Part shown: positions 49,281 to 57,736 of the stretch, in pieces
Layout of the letters: each line of letters opens with the position of its first letter
Numbering within the stretch: position 1 is the first letter of the stretch
NCBI RefSeq assembly: GCF_036688685.1
Contig: NZ_JAQQPS010000018.1
Location: 1-64,000, forward strand
DNA: 64,000 nucleotides
Reading direction: 5' to 3'
From: JALYUM01 sp036688685
GTDB taxonomy: Bacteria; Pseudomonadota; Gammaproteobacteria; Burkholderiales; Burkholderiaceae_D
Position numbers and translations under genes: made by a program
Notes under the pieces: generated by a model
What the model saw: only the letters and a program-made list of their open reading frames with translations
Told to the model about the DNA's origin: nothing
Databases searched by the model: none

Positions 49281-50282
49281 TCAAATTCGGTCGGTGGCGG
49301 ACAAGGCCGCCGCGCGTTCGCCTTCAACAACTTCGACGCGCCGCGGCAGCTTGAAATAGGCACGCGCCTGGTCGGCATCGTGGTTGATGGCGGCGGTGAG
49401 GGCCGCGAGGCCATCGTATTTTTCTTCGTCGCGCAGCTTTTCGAGGAATTCGACACGCACCAGCTGGCCGTAGCAGGACCGGGCCACGTCGAGCAGGTGC
49501 ACCTCGAGCAGCATGCGGCCGCTGTCGTCGACGGTGGGGCGCTTGCCCAGGCTGGCGACGGCCGGCATCGGTACAGCGTCGAGGCCGTGGACCAGGACCA
49601 CGAAGATCCCGGCCAGGGCAGGGCGATGCGTGACACGTAAATTGAGCGTCGGGAAACCCAGCGTGCGGCCCAGCTTCTGGCCATGGATCACGTGGCCCGA
49701 GATGGCGTAGGGATGGCCGAGCAGGTCGCCGGTGCGCGCGAAATCGCCGGCGCCCAGCGCGCTGCGCACGGCCGACGACGAGATGCGGGTGGCGTCGTGC
49801 ATCACGGCGGGCAGTGTTTCGACGTGGAAGCCGTATTCGCGGCCCGCTTCGGCCAGCATCTGCACGTTGCCGGCGCGCCGGGCGCCGTAGCAGAAGTCTT
49901 CGCCGACCATTAACCACTTCACGTGCAGGCCGTCGACCAGCACACGTTTTGTGAAGTCTTGCGGCGACATCGATGCGAATTGCTCGTTGAAGTGTTCGAC
50001 AATAACGCGGTCGATGCCGGCGCTCGACAGCGATTCCAGCTTGTCGCGCAGGTTGGCGATGCGTGTGGGCGCGCGCGACAGGTCGCCGCTGCGGGCGGCA
50101 AAAAATTCGCGCGGATGCGGTTCGAACGTCATCACCGCCGCTTCCAGTTGCAGTTCGCTGGCCGCCTTGACGACGCGCGCGAGCAATGCCTGGTGGCCGC
50201 GGTGGACACCGTCGAAGTTGCCGATCGTAAGGGCGCACGGGGCGCGCGCCCGGTCGTTGGGAAGACCGCGAAAAACCTTCAT
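49281..50282 (-). CDS. ribF: Bifunctional riboflavin kinase / FAD synthetase
   Basis: 333 residues. FAD synthetase half: LTIGNFDGVHRGHQALL (nucleotidyltransferase GxxHxGH-like), VEHFNEQFASM, and SSSAVRSALGAGD. Flavokinase half (about 185-320): GRTLGFPTLNL and the closing EVHLLDV and FLEKLRDEEKYDGLAAL. Converts riboflavin to FMN and FAD. First gene of ribF-ileS-lspA-coaBC. Confidence 0.97.
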   Translation of the reverse strand: MKVFRGLPNDRARAPCALTIGNFDGVHRGHQALLARVVKAASELQLEAAVMTFEPHPREFFAARSGDLSRAPTRIANLRDKLESLSSAGIDRVIVEHFNEQFASMSPQDFTKRVLVDGLHVKWLMVGEDFCYGARRAGNVQMLAEAGREYGFHVETLPAVMHDATRISSSAVRSALGAGDFARTGDLLGHPYAISGHVIHGQKLGRTLGFPTLNLRVTHRPALAGIFVVLVHGLDAVPMPAVASLGKRPTVDDSGRMLLEVHLLDVARSCYGQLVRVEFLEKLRDEEKYDGLAALTAAINHDADQARAYFKLPRRVEVVEGERAAALSATDRI

Positions 50283-50340
50283 GGAGACAATCTGTGGCTT
50301 GGCCGAAATACCAGATTATACAGGGAGTCTCGTGGCCAAT

Positions 50341-50373
50341 AAAAAACGCCGCCCTTCAAGGGGCGGCGTTTTT
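50341..50373 (-). terminator. Intrinsic terminator of the TonB-ExbBD-TPR operon
   Basis: A6, stem ACGCCGCCC / GGGCGGCGT, T5; on the minus strand it follows the TPR gene. Confidence 0.88.
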
Positions 50374-50397
50374 GCCAATCAATATAACTGATGAAAA

Positions 50398-51630
50398 TCA
50401 GCCCATTGGGTGGTTGATGGCCATGATCCAGTAGCGTGCCAGTTCAGCCGTACCGTCCTTGCCGCCCACGCCTTTGAGCGTCGAGATGGCTTGCGCCTTT
50501 TTGCCGGCGACCGCGTAAGCCTGGCCGAGGTGCAGTTTGGCATCTTCAGGATTGCGCAGGTTGCCGGCTTTGATCGCCGCTTCCATCATCTTCAGACCTT
50601 TGTCGGACTGACCAGCTTGCACCAGGCCGTAGCCCATTGCGACCAGGCCGTCGTTGTCGGCGGCCTTGAGCAGCGCAGCTTCGTTGACTGCCAGGTTCTT
50701 GTTGTCTTCTGCCAGGGTCTTCTCGGCCAGATCTTTCAAGCGCTGGTGACGCGCAGCTTCTGCACCGACACCCAGGGAACCAGCTTTGTAACCCTTGTCG
50801 ATGATTTTCAGGGCTTCAGCAGGTGCTTTGGCCTGGATGACCAGTTGGGCCAGTTCCAGGTAGTCGCTCGGCTTCTTGATCAGGTTGTTGGCCAGTTTCA
50901 AGCGCAGCACGTCGACGTTCAGGCGCGACGAGAAACCTGGTTTGCCAACCACGCGGTTGAGCAGGTCGGTCCAATAGCTGGCTTTCGGATAGCTGGCAGC
51001 CAGCTTCTCGATGGTGTTGACGTATCCGACCTTGTCATTCTTTTTCAGGTAGATGTTCGCCAGCATGCCGAGATTGTCTTCGGACAGCGTACGGCCGCCC
51101 TTTTGCATGTTGTTCAGTTCGTTCTCAGCGCCGGTCAGGTTGCCGCTCTGATAGTAATTCTGGATCAGGTAAGCGCGCAGCTTCGGATCATCGCCGTTTT
51201 TCAGCTGGCGATTGATCGCTTCGTTGGCTTTGCCGAATTCTTTGGCACGCATGTAAATGCCGATCAAGCCTTCGGAGAAGTTTGCACGTTCAGCCGCCGA
51301 CAGTTTGCCGGAAGCGATCAGCGCTTCAAAGGACTTGGCGGCAGTATCGTAGTCGCCGGCGGAAGAGGCGGCTGCGGCGCGGACGCGCTCGATCAGGTAA
51401 GCCTCGTTCGGGGTCTTGTTCGACACTTTGTCAGCATCGCGCAGTTTTGCCAGTGCGTCTTTCGACTTGCCTTGTTTCATCAGTGCTTGCGCTTCTTGCA
51501 GCGGCTTGCCGACTTCCGGGCGCAGGGCTTCTGCGGCGTAAGCGGAGGACAAGCCGACCAGGGGGGTAGCAGCGGTGAAACCAAGAGCGGCCATCACGAA
51601 GCCGAGGTGTGCGATACGGAATTTGGACAT
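50398..51630 (-). CDS. Exported TPR-like repeat protein in the TonB operon
   Basis: 410 residues. Signal peptide about 1-32 (ends SSAYA-A). The rest is helix-turn-helix repeats typical of TPR/Sel1-type scaffolds: LQEAQALMKQGKSKDALAKL, AGDYDTAAKSFEAL, QNYYQSGNLTGAENEL, LAQLVIQAKAPAEALKII, LHLGQAYAVAGKKAQAI. Periplasmic protein-protein interaction is the likely mode. It is the last gene after tonB-exbB-exbD-exbD, so it may help energy transfer or receptor engagement. Function not established. Confidence 0.8.
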   Translation of the reverse strand: MSKFRIAHLGFVMAALGFTAATPLVGLSSAYAAEALRPEVGKPLQEAQALMKQGKSKDALAKLRDADKVSNKTPNEAYLIERVRAAAASSAGDYDTAAKSFEALIASGKLSAAERANFSEGLIGIYMRAKEFGKANEAINRQLKNGDDPKLRAYLIQNYYQSGNLTGAENELNNMQKGGRTLSEDNLGMLANIYLKKNDKVGYVNTIEKLAASYPKASYWTDLLNRVVGKPGFSSRLNVDVLRLKLANNLIKKPSDYLELAQLVIQAKAPAEALKIIDKGYKAGSLGVGAEAARHQRLKDLAEKTLAEDNKNLAVNEAALLKAADNDGLVAMGYGLVQAGQSDKGLKMMEAAIKAGNLRNPEDAKLHLGQAYAVAGKKAQAISTLKGVGGKDGTAELARYWIMAINHPMG

Positions 51631-51699
51631 TGTCAGAAATCTTTCTTCAAAATGGACACGGCAGGGGAAACCCTGCCGTGTCGTCACACTAATGTGATT

Positions 51700-52134
51700 T
51701 TATTGAAACTGCTCGTTACCAACCATACCAATTTTGGTGACGCCGAGACGCTGCGCCGACGCCATCACACCAGCAACCGATTTATAGGCCACCAGCTTGT
51801 TAGGACGCAGATGAACTTCCGGCTGGTCTGCCTGGGCAGCCACTGCGGAGAGCTTCTGCTCCAGCGTTGCGCGGTCTGGAACGATCGCGCCGTCCCAGGT
51901 GATCGTGCCATCGAAGTCAACGTCGATCGTAACAACCACTGGTTCGGTCGTTTTCGGTGGCGGCGTGCCAACTGGCATGTTCAGATTGACCGAGTGGTTC
52001 TGTTTCGGGATGGTGATAATCAACATGATAATCAAGACCAACATCACGTCGATCAAGGGTGTCATGTTCATTTCCATCATTGGTTCCGGATCAGCATTGC
52101 TGCTGGCGGAACCCGAACCGACGTTCATACTCAT
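51700..52134 (-). CDS. exbD: Biopolymer transport protein ExbD (second paralogue)
   Basis: 144 residues. One N-terminal membrane helix (about 28-46) with the conserved Asp in MTPLIDVMLVLIIML, then a periplasmic domain. Proton-channel subunit of the ExbB-ExbD motor. The start at 52134 follows AAGGA. Differs clearly from the first ExbD next door in the periplasmic domain (fewer than half the residues look shared). Confidence 0.9.
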   Translation of the reverse strand: MSMNVGSGSASSNADPEPMMEMNMTPLIDVMLVLIIMLIITIPKQNHSVNLNMPVGTPPPKTTEPVVVTIDVDFDGTITWDGAIVPDRATLEQKLSAVAAQADQPEVHLRPNKLVAYKSVAGVMASAQRLGVTKIGMVGNEQFQ

Positions 52135-52202
52135 GGTGTTTCCTTTCAAATGTTGAGGTGGCTGCCGGGGCAGGGACTTGTCCCCAACCCGGCAGAAGAG
52201 AA

Positions 52203-52631
52203 TTAACCCTTGTCAGGCGGTTCGGTGATGAAACCGACCTTCTGCACCCCAGCACGTTGTGCCGTGTAAATCACCTTGCCGATGAACTCGTAGCGCGTTT
52301 CTTGGTCGCCACGAATGTGTACTTCCGGCTGCGGCAACTTGACTGACTCTTTCTTCAGGAACTCGAACAATTCGTCCGTGTTCGCCAGGCGTTTCTGATT
52401 CCAGTACATATCGCCGTCTTTGTTGACCACGATATTGACGTCTTCAGGCTTGGTTTTCACCGCCTGGTTGGTCTCGCTCGGCAGTTGAATCTTCTGCAGT
52501 TTGAGCACAACCGGGCTGGTGATCAGGAAGATGATCAGCAGAACCAACATGATGTCGACGAGCGGCGTCGTGTTGATTTCTGACATGACTGCATCTTCTT
52601 CTCCGTTATCGGAGCCGACACTCATCGACAT
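52203..52631 (-). CDS. exbD: Biopolymer transport protein ExbD (first paralogue)
   Basis: 142 residues. Acidic N-terminus (MSMSVGSDNGEEDAVMSEIN), membrane helix with TTPLVDIMLVLLIIF and the functional Asp, periplasmic domain ending EPPDKG. Three bases after exbB. Works with ExbB to turn proton flow into TonB motion. Confidence 0.92.
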   Translation of the reverse strand: MSMSVGSDNGEEDAVMSEINTTPLVDIMLVLLIIFLITSPVVLKLQKIQLPSETNQAVKTKPEDVNIVVNKDGDMYWNQKRLANTDELFEFLKKESVKLPQPEVHIRGDQETRYEFIGKVIYTAQRAGVQKVGFITEPPDKG

Positions 52632-52634
52632 GAT

Positions 52635-53552
52635 TTATCCAATCTTTTTGGCGCCGGCAGCGCGGCCAGCTTCGCTCGTCGACATGGCGCCCGAGATCAA
52701 AACCGAGTGCACGTCAGCGCTGAACGAACGGACATCTTCCATGGCCGACTTGTTACGACGTACCAACCAGTTGTAACCCAGAACAGCAGGAACAGCGACG
52801 AACAGACCGAAGGCGGTCATGATCAGTGCTTCACCAACTGGACCAGCAACTTTGTCGATCGATGCGTTACCGGTCATACCGATGTTGGTCAGCGCGCCGT
52901 AGATACCCCAAACGGTACCGAACAGACCGATAAACGGTGCGGTCGAACCAACGGTTGCCAGGAACGACAGGCCGTCTTGCAGACGCGATTGAACTTTGTC
53001 AACAGCGCGCTGGATCGACATCGTTACCCAGGTCGACAGGTCGATCTGCTCGAGCAGGGCGCCGTCGTGGTGCTGGGTAGCCTTGGTGCCGGTTTCAGCG
53101 ATGAAGCGGAACGGGCTGCCTTCTTTCAGCGCTGCCGAGCCGGCAGCGATCGATGGCGACTTCCAGAACTTGGCAGTGGCTTCTTTCGACTGTTTGAAGA
53201 TTTTCATCTGGTCGATGAACTTGGTGATGATGATGTACCACGAACCCATCGACATCAGGGCCAGGATGATCAGCGTTGCACGTGGCACGAAACCGCCGTC
53301 CCAGACAGCCGAGAAGCCGAATGGGTTTTCAACTTCTTCTTTGGCGCCAGGCGCAACGGCTGCTGGTGCTGCCGGCGCTGCTGCGTCGGCAGCTGCTGGT
53401 GCTGGCGCGGCGGCCGCGTCAGCTGCTGGTGCGGTCGCTGCGGCGGAAGCCGGAGCGTCAGCGAAAGCTGGAGTCGAAACCAGCGCGCCAGCTGCGGTTA
53501 CCGAGAACAGGACTGCCGCCAGGACAGCGGACAAACGGGTATTCTTAAACAT
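52635..53552 (-). CDS. exbB: MotA/TolQ/ExbB proton channel family protein
   Basis: 305 residues. A cleavable-looking signal (1-31) and a long Ala/Pro-rich periplasmic stretch (about 32-75) precede the three-helix ExbB core. Core motifs: LSFLATVGSTAPFIGLFGTVWGIYGAL and GPVGEALIMTAFGLFVAVPAVLGYN. The extended N-terminus is a known feature of ExbB in several proteobacteria. Second gene of the tonB operon. Confidence 0.94.
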   Translation of the reverse strand: MFKNTRLSAVLAAVLFSVTAAGALVSTPAFADAPASAAATAPAADAAAAPAPAAADAAAPAAPAAVAPGAKEEVENPFGFSAVWDGGFVPRATLIILALMSMGSWYIIITKFIDQMKIFKQSKEATAKFWKSPSIAAGSAALKEGSPFRFIAETGTKATQHHDGALLEQIDLSTWVTMSIQRAVDKVQSRLQDGLSFLATVGSTAPFIGLFGTVWGIYGALTNIGMTGNASIDKVAGPVGEALIMTAFGLFVAVPAVLGYNWLVRRNKSAMEDVRSFSADVHSVLISGAMSTSEAGRAAGAKKIG

Positions 53553-53639
53553 GCTTCCTCCAAAATTAGAAAATATTCAGTTCGCTGAACAAAGTTAGAC
53601 AACGAATTTCACACAAGAGACGAGGTGTGTTGCCTCGGT

Positions 53640-54299
53640 TTATTGCAGCGTCCAGACGTAAGCAACTGGTGACCAGGTTTCCGTTGGTTTGCCATCGACG
53701 ATTGCAGGCTTGAATTTGCACTTTGCCAGTGCAGATTGTGCTGCCCGATCGAGATCGCGTGAGCCACTCGATTTTTGCATCTTCGAATCTTTTACCGTGC
53801 CGTCCGTACCGATCAGGAACGACAGGGTGGTCGTACCGGTTTCTTCGTTGCGCTGTGCTGCCTTCGGATATTCCGGCGTGCTGCAGGTGCTGAAGTCGAC
53901 CACTGCGTTCACCCGCGATGGACCTGCCGGTGCCGCTGCCGGTGCCGGCGGAGCCGGTGGTGCTGGCGGTGCCAGGACGCGGGTGTCAGGTTTCACACTC
54001 GTTGTCGCAGCGATCACGTTTTGTGGCGGCGGCGGTTGCTGAACTTGCACCTCGACCGGCGGAATGAACGGTGGCGGTGGCGCCTTCATCTCTGGTGGAG
54101 GAGGTGGGGGCGGCACATCCGGTGGTGGGGGAGGTTTTACCTCTTCAATAATCTTGGTCTCCACTGCTTCCGCCATCTTGGTCACCATGCGCTTGCCAAG
54201 ACCGGTAACGATCCCGTAGGCGACGATGACGTGCAAGATGATGACAATGGCAATACCAGTCCAATTTTTCCCGGGTTGCTTCTCATGCGAAAAATCCAT
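53640..54299 (-). CDS. tonB: TonB-family energy transducer
   Basis: 219 residues. Single N-terminal membrane helix (about 12-32, AIVIILHVIVAYGIVTGL), then a proline-rich spacer (about 50-130, runs of PPPPP) long enough to span the periplasm, and the TonB C-terminal domain (135-219) with YPKAAQRNEETGTTTLSFLI. ATG 54299 follows GGAG. First gene of tonB-exbB-exbD-exbD-TPR; it may energise the receptor at 40.3-42.7 kb. Confidence 0.93.
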   Translation of the reverse strand: MDFSHEKQPGKNWTGIAIVIILHVIVAYGIVTGLGKRMVTKMAEAVETKIIEEVKPPPPPDVPPPPPPPEMKAPPPPFIPPVEVQVQQPPPPQNVIAATTSVKPDTRVLAPPAPPAPPAPAAAPAGPSRVNAVVDFSTCSTPEYPKAAQRNEETGTTTLSFLIGTDGTVKDSKMQKSSGSRDLDRAAQSALAKCKFKPAIVDGKPTETWSPVAYVWTLQ

Positions 54300-54385
54300 G
54301 CCTGCTTTCTCCAATACCAACTCTTTTGTTGCTACTAAACCCACTAAACACGACGAATACCAGGCCGCATCCGGGACATCGGCGA

Positions 54386-54391
54386 ATTATA
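54386..54391 (-). promoter_or_regulatory. -10 element of the tonB operon
   Basis: TATAAT on the minus strand about 87 nt upstream of tonB. No good -35 at 17 bp, suggesting activator dependence or another sigma factor. No clear Fur box was found. Confidence 0.45.
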
Positions 54392-54399
54392 CCTACGAA

Positions 54400-54750
54400 T
54401 TCTTTTTTGCACATACATTTTTACGCCCGTAAAAGGGGCGTTTTCGCTTGTAAAAAGCCCGAAAAAAGGGCGTTCAACAAGCCGTCTGTACAAGCCTCAA
54501 TCGCCGTTCAAAAACTGCCAGTACTCGTGTTCAAGCAGGCACTTTGTTCAGACTGTGGAAGATACTGGCCAGCATGGCTTTTACCAAATTTTGCTTAGTT
54601 AAGGTTTTTCTAAGATTAACTTTGTACAAACCCCGCCGGCTTGCGCTAACTATAACCACATCCGGGCCGCACGTGGCGTCCGATTGCGCAAGTTCTGCGC
54701 TTTTTTGGTGCAGAACCGTCTGCGCGGCCACCGTAAATTTTTGGAAGTGA
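54400..54750. other. AT-rich intergenic region upstream of tonB
   Basis: Non-coding as far as I can tell. Holds several hairpins: ACGCCC-gtaaaag-GGGCGT followed by T4 (54423-54444), AGTTAA/TTAACT near 54597-54620, and GTTCTGC / GCAGAAC around a T6 (54692-54716). These may be regulatory or terminators for unseen small RNAs. Confidence 0.35.
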
Positions 54751-54753
54751 ACG

Positions 54754-54793
54754 AAAAAAAGCCTGATTTTCACGCTAAACGTGGCAATCAGGC
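54754..54793 (-). terminator. Intrinsic terminator of the prkA-yeaH-spoVR operon
   Basis: Minus strand: GCCTGATT ... AATCAGGC stem with a 17 nt loop, which itself pairs as CACG/CGTG, followed by T7. Confidence 0.8.
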
Positions 54794-54833
54794 ATGAATT
54801 TTCCATACGGGAAACCGAACGGCGCCAAGTTCC

Positions 54834-56357
54834 TCAATGGCTGCGTTTTTCGCGACGGCACTCCAGACTACTTATAAGTTTCCCTGTTCCATCGACCGTT
54901 TCCAGGCGGACGTCGAAACCCCACAAGCGCGCCACGTGCTTCAGCACTTCCTGGGCTTGCTGGTTCAAGGGACGACGCTGGAACTGGGTGTGGCGCAGGG
55001 CCAAGGCACGGTCGTCGCGGGTGTTAACTTGCCAGACTTGAATGTTGGGCTCGCGGTTGCCCAGGTTGTATTGGTCGGCGAGTTGCTGGCGCACATAGCG
55101 GTAGCCGCGCTCATCGTGGATGGCGGAGACGGTGAGCTTGTCGCTGCGGTCGTCGTCGAGTACGGCGAAAAAATGGAAATCGCGGATCAGTTTGGGTGAT
55201 AAGTACTGAGCAATAAAACTTTCATCTTTGAAATTACGCATTGCAAAGTCAAGTGCGCGGCGCCAGTCGGTGCCTGCCATGTCCGGGAACCATTCGCGGT
55301 CTTCGTCGGTCGGTTCTTCGCAGATGCGCCGGATGTCGCTCATCATGGCGAAGCCCAGCGCATACGGGTTGATACCGTTGTAGTTGGGGCTGGTGGCGGG
55401 CGGCTGGTACACGACGTTGGTGTGGCTCTGGAGGAACTCCAGCATGAAGCCGTCGCCGACAATGCCTTCCTTGTAGAGCTCCTGCAAGATGGTGTAGTGC
55501 CAGAACGTGGCCCATCCTTCATTCATGACCTGGGTCTGGCGCTGCGGATAAAAGTACTGGGAAATTTTGCGCGTGATGCGCACCAGTTCGCGCTGCCACG
55601 GCTCCAGCAGCGGTGCATATTTTTCAATGAAGTACAGCAGGTTTTCTTCGGGCTCCGGCGGGAACCGCTTGGCCGCGACCAGTGCCTCCTCTTCATCGCG
55701 GCGTGGCACCGTGCGCCACAATGCGTTCACCTGGGATTGGGCATACTCTTCGCGCTCCTTCTGGCGCGCGGTTTCCTGGACCAGCGACAGCTTGGCGGGA
55801 CGCTTGTAGCGGTCGACGCCGTAGTTCTGCAGCGCATGGCAGGAATCGAGCAGGAGCTCCACCGCATCGATACCGTGCCGCTGCTCGCATTCAGCAATGT
55901 AATTCTTGGCGAACACCATATAGTCGACGATGGCCTCGGCATCGGTCCAAGTGCGAAATAGATAATTGCCCTTGAAGAAGGAGTTGTGCCCGTAGGCGGC
56001 GTGCGCAATGACCAGTGCCTGCATGGTCAGGCTGTTCTCCTCCATCAGGTAGGCGATGCACGGATTGGAGTTGATAACGATTTCGTAGGCCAGGCCCATC
56101 TGACCGCGCTTGTAGCTCTTTTCGGTCGAGAGAAAATGCTTGCCGAACGACCAGTGGTTATAAGACACCGGCATGCCGACCGATGCGTAGGCATCCATCA
56201 TTTGCTCGGCGCCGATGATCTCGAGCTGGTTGGGATAAGTATCGAGGCCGAAGTCGCGCGCCACGCGGCGGATTTCTTCGTGAATTTGCTCGATCAGCTC
56301 GAACGTCCATTCCGACTGCTCGGGCAGGGCGCGCGGATGGTTGGGATCTCTTGGCAT
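54834..56357 (-). CDS. SpoVR family protein
   Basis: 507 residues, the conserved stress-operon partner of PrkA and YeaH (E. coli YcgB). Family segments: EQMMDAYASVGMPVSYNHWSFGKHF (about 52-76), AHAAYGHNSFFKGNYLF with conserved His residues, NEGWATFWHYTILQ, and NPYALGFAMMSDI. Function unknown although widely conserved; linked to spore cortex in Bacillus. Last gene of the operon. Confidence 0.95.
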   Translation of the reverse strand: MPRDPNHPRALPEQSEWTFELIEQIHEEIRRVARDFGLDTYPNQLEIIGAEQMMDAYASVGMPVSYNHWSFGKHFLSTEKSYKRGQMGLAYEIVINSNPCIAYLMEENSLTMQALVIAHAAYGHNSFFKGNYLFRTWTDAEAIVDYMVFAKNYIAECEQRHGIDAVELLLDSCHALQNYGVDRYKRPAKLSLVQETARQKEREEYAQSQVNALWRTVPRRDEEEALVAAKRFPPEPEENLLYFIEKYAPLLEPWQRELVRITRKISQYFYPQRQTQVMNEGWATFWHYTILQELYKEGIVGDGFMLEFLQSHTNVVYQPPATSPNYNGINPYALGFAMMSDIRRICEEPTDEDREWFPDMAGTDWRRALDFAMRNFKDESFIAQYLSPKLIRDFHFFAVLDDDRSDKLTVSAIHDERGYRYVRQQLADQYNLGNREPNIQVWQVNTRDDRALALRHTQFQRRPLNQQAQEVLKHVARLWGFDVRLETVDGTGKLISSLECRREKRSH

Positions 56358-56369
56358 GGGACTGCCTCG

Positions 56370-57638
56370 CTATTTGACTTGCTTTTTGAATAGTTCGCGG
56401 AACACCGGATAGATGTCGGCCGGCGTGACGATCTTTTGCATCGCAAAATTCTGGTGATGGTCCGCCACTTCCATGTACTGCTCCCACAGGTTTTGTGGCG
56501 GGCCATCGGTGATTTCGACGTAGGTGTAGTACTGCACCGCCGGCATGATGGTGTTGTTGAGCAGTTGCTTGCACAGCACCGAATCGTTGTCCCAGTTGTC
56601 GCCGTCGGATGCCTGCGCCACGTAGCTGTTCCACTCGCCGCTGCTGTAGCGTTCGGCGATGATTTTTTGCAACAGGTGCAGGGCGGAGGAGACCACCGTG
56701 CCACCTGATTCGCGCGAATGAAAAAAGTCGTTCTCGTCGACTTCGGCCGCGGCGGTGTGATGGCGGATAAACACCACGTCGATTTTTTCGTAGGCGCGTT
56801 TCAGGAACAGGTACAGCAAGATGAAGAAACGCTTGGCCGTATCCTTGCGGCTTTCGTCCATGGAACCGGACACGTCCATCACGCAGAACATGACCGCCTG
56901 CGTGGTCGGTTTCGGCACCTTGATGCGGTTGGTATAGCGCAGGTCAAAGGGATCGAGGAACGGGATGGCCAGCAGCTTCGTGTGCAGATGGTGGATGGTT
57001 TTTTTCAGCGCGACGACACGTGTATCGTCGAGCGGGACAGCGTCTTCCAGCAAGGCCAGCAATTCGCGCTCGGCGTGCAGCAGTGCCTTGCGCGAACCGC
57101 CGCCGACGGCGATGCGCCGGCCCAGCGCACCGCGCAGCGAGCGCAGTACATGGATATTCGAAGGGGTGCCCGACATATTGTAGCCGGCGCGCTGCTGCTT
57201 GAAATCGATCGCCTGCGCCAGCTGGGTTTTCACCATATTCGGCAGCTCGAGATCTTCGAAGAAATAGTTCATGAATTCTTCGCGCGACAGCTCGAAAATG
57301 AAATCGTCTTCGCTGGGCTGATCGCTGTTGCCGGCCTTGCCGCGGCCGGTGCCGCCACCGCCGCGCGGACGGTTGAACTGGTCACCCTTTTGGTATTCGC
57401 GGTTGCCGGGATTGACGGTTTCCCACACCCCGCCGTGGGCGTGGCCAAAGTTTGGTTCGTTCACATCCTTGACGGGAATAGCGACCTTTTCGCCGTTTTC
57501 GATGTCGGTGATCGAGCGGCCCTTGATCGCGCGCCCCACCGCGTCCTTGATCTGGCCCTTGTAGCGGCGCAGAAAGCGTTCGCGGTTAATCGCTGACTTG
57601 TTCTTGCCCTGCAAGCGTCGGTCGATGAGGTAAGTCAA
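56370..57638 (-). CDS. YeaH/YhbH family protein (DUF444, VWA-like)
   Basis: 422 residues. Basic N-terminus (DRRLQGKNKSAINRERFLRRYK), Gly-rich linker near 95-105, and a C-terminal von Willebrand-like domain with FCVMDVSGSMDES (MIDAS D-x-S-x-S, about 250) and TVVSSALHLL. Partner of the PrkA kinase in nutrient-stress response. 12 nt upstream of spoVR. Confidence 0.95.
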   Translation of the reverse strand: MTYLIDRRLQGKNKSAINRERFLRRYKGQIKDAVGRAIKGRSITDIENGEKVAIPVKDVNEPNFGHAHGGVWETVNPGNREYQKGDQFNRPRGGGGTGRGKAGNSDQPSEDDFIFELSREEFMNYFFEDLELPNMVKTQLAQAIDFKQQRAGYNMSGTPSNIHVLRSLRGALGRRIAVGGGSRKALLHAERELLALLEDAVPLDDTRVVALKKTIHHLHTKLLAIPFLDPFDLRYTNRIKVPKPTTQAVMFCVMDVSGSMDESRKDTAKRFFILLYLFLKRAYEKIDVVFIRHHTAAAEVDENDFFHSRESGGTVVSSALHLLQKIIAERYSSGEWNSYVAQASDGDNWDNDSVLCKQLLNNTIMPAVQYYTYVEITDGPPQNLWEQYMEVADHHQNFAMQKIVTPADIYPVFRELFKKQVK

Positions 57639-57736
57639 AACATGCCTCCTGCGGAAAGATCCTGCGGGTCCGGTACCACTATCTTAATACGACGTTCAAA
57701 AATGTGGGCGGCACGCGTGGCGCGCCCACACCCCCG

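Noticed and set aside
46856..49354. 832-codon plus-strand frame opposite ileS
   Set aside because: Antisense shadow of a full-length ileS with both class I motifs.
54531..54806. Minus-strand 91-codon frame upstream of tonB
   Set aside because: Its first codons lie in the terminator of the prkA operon, it has no ribosome binding site and no recognisable domain.
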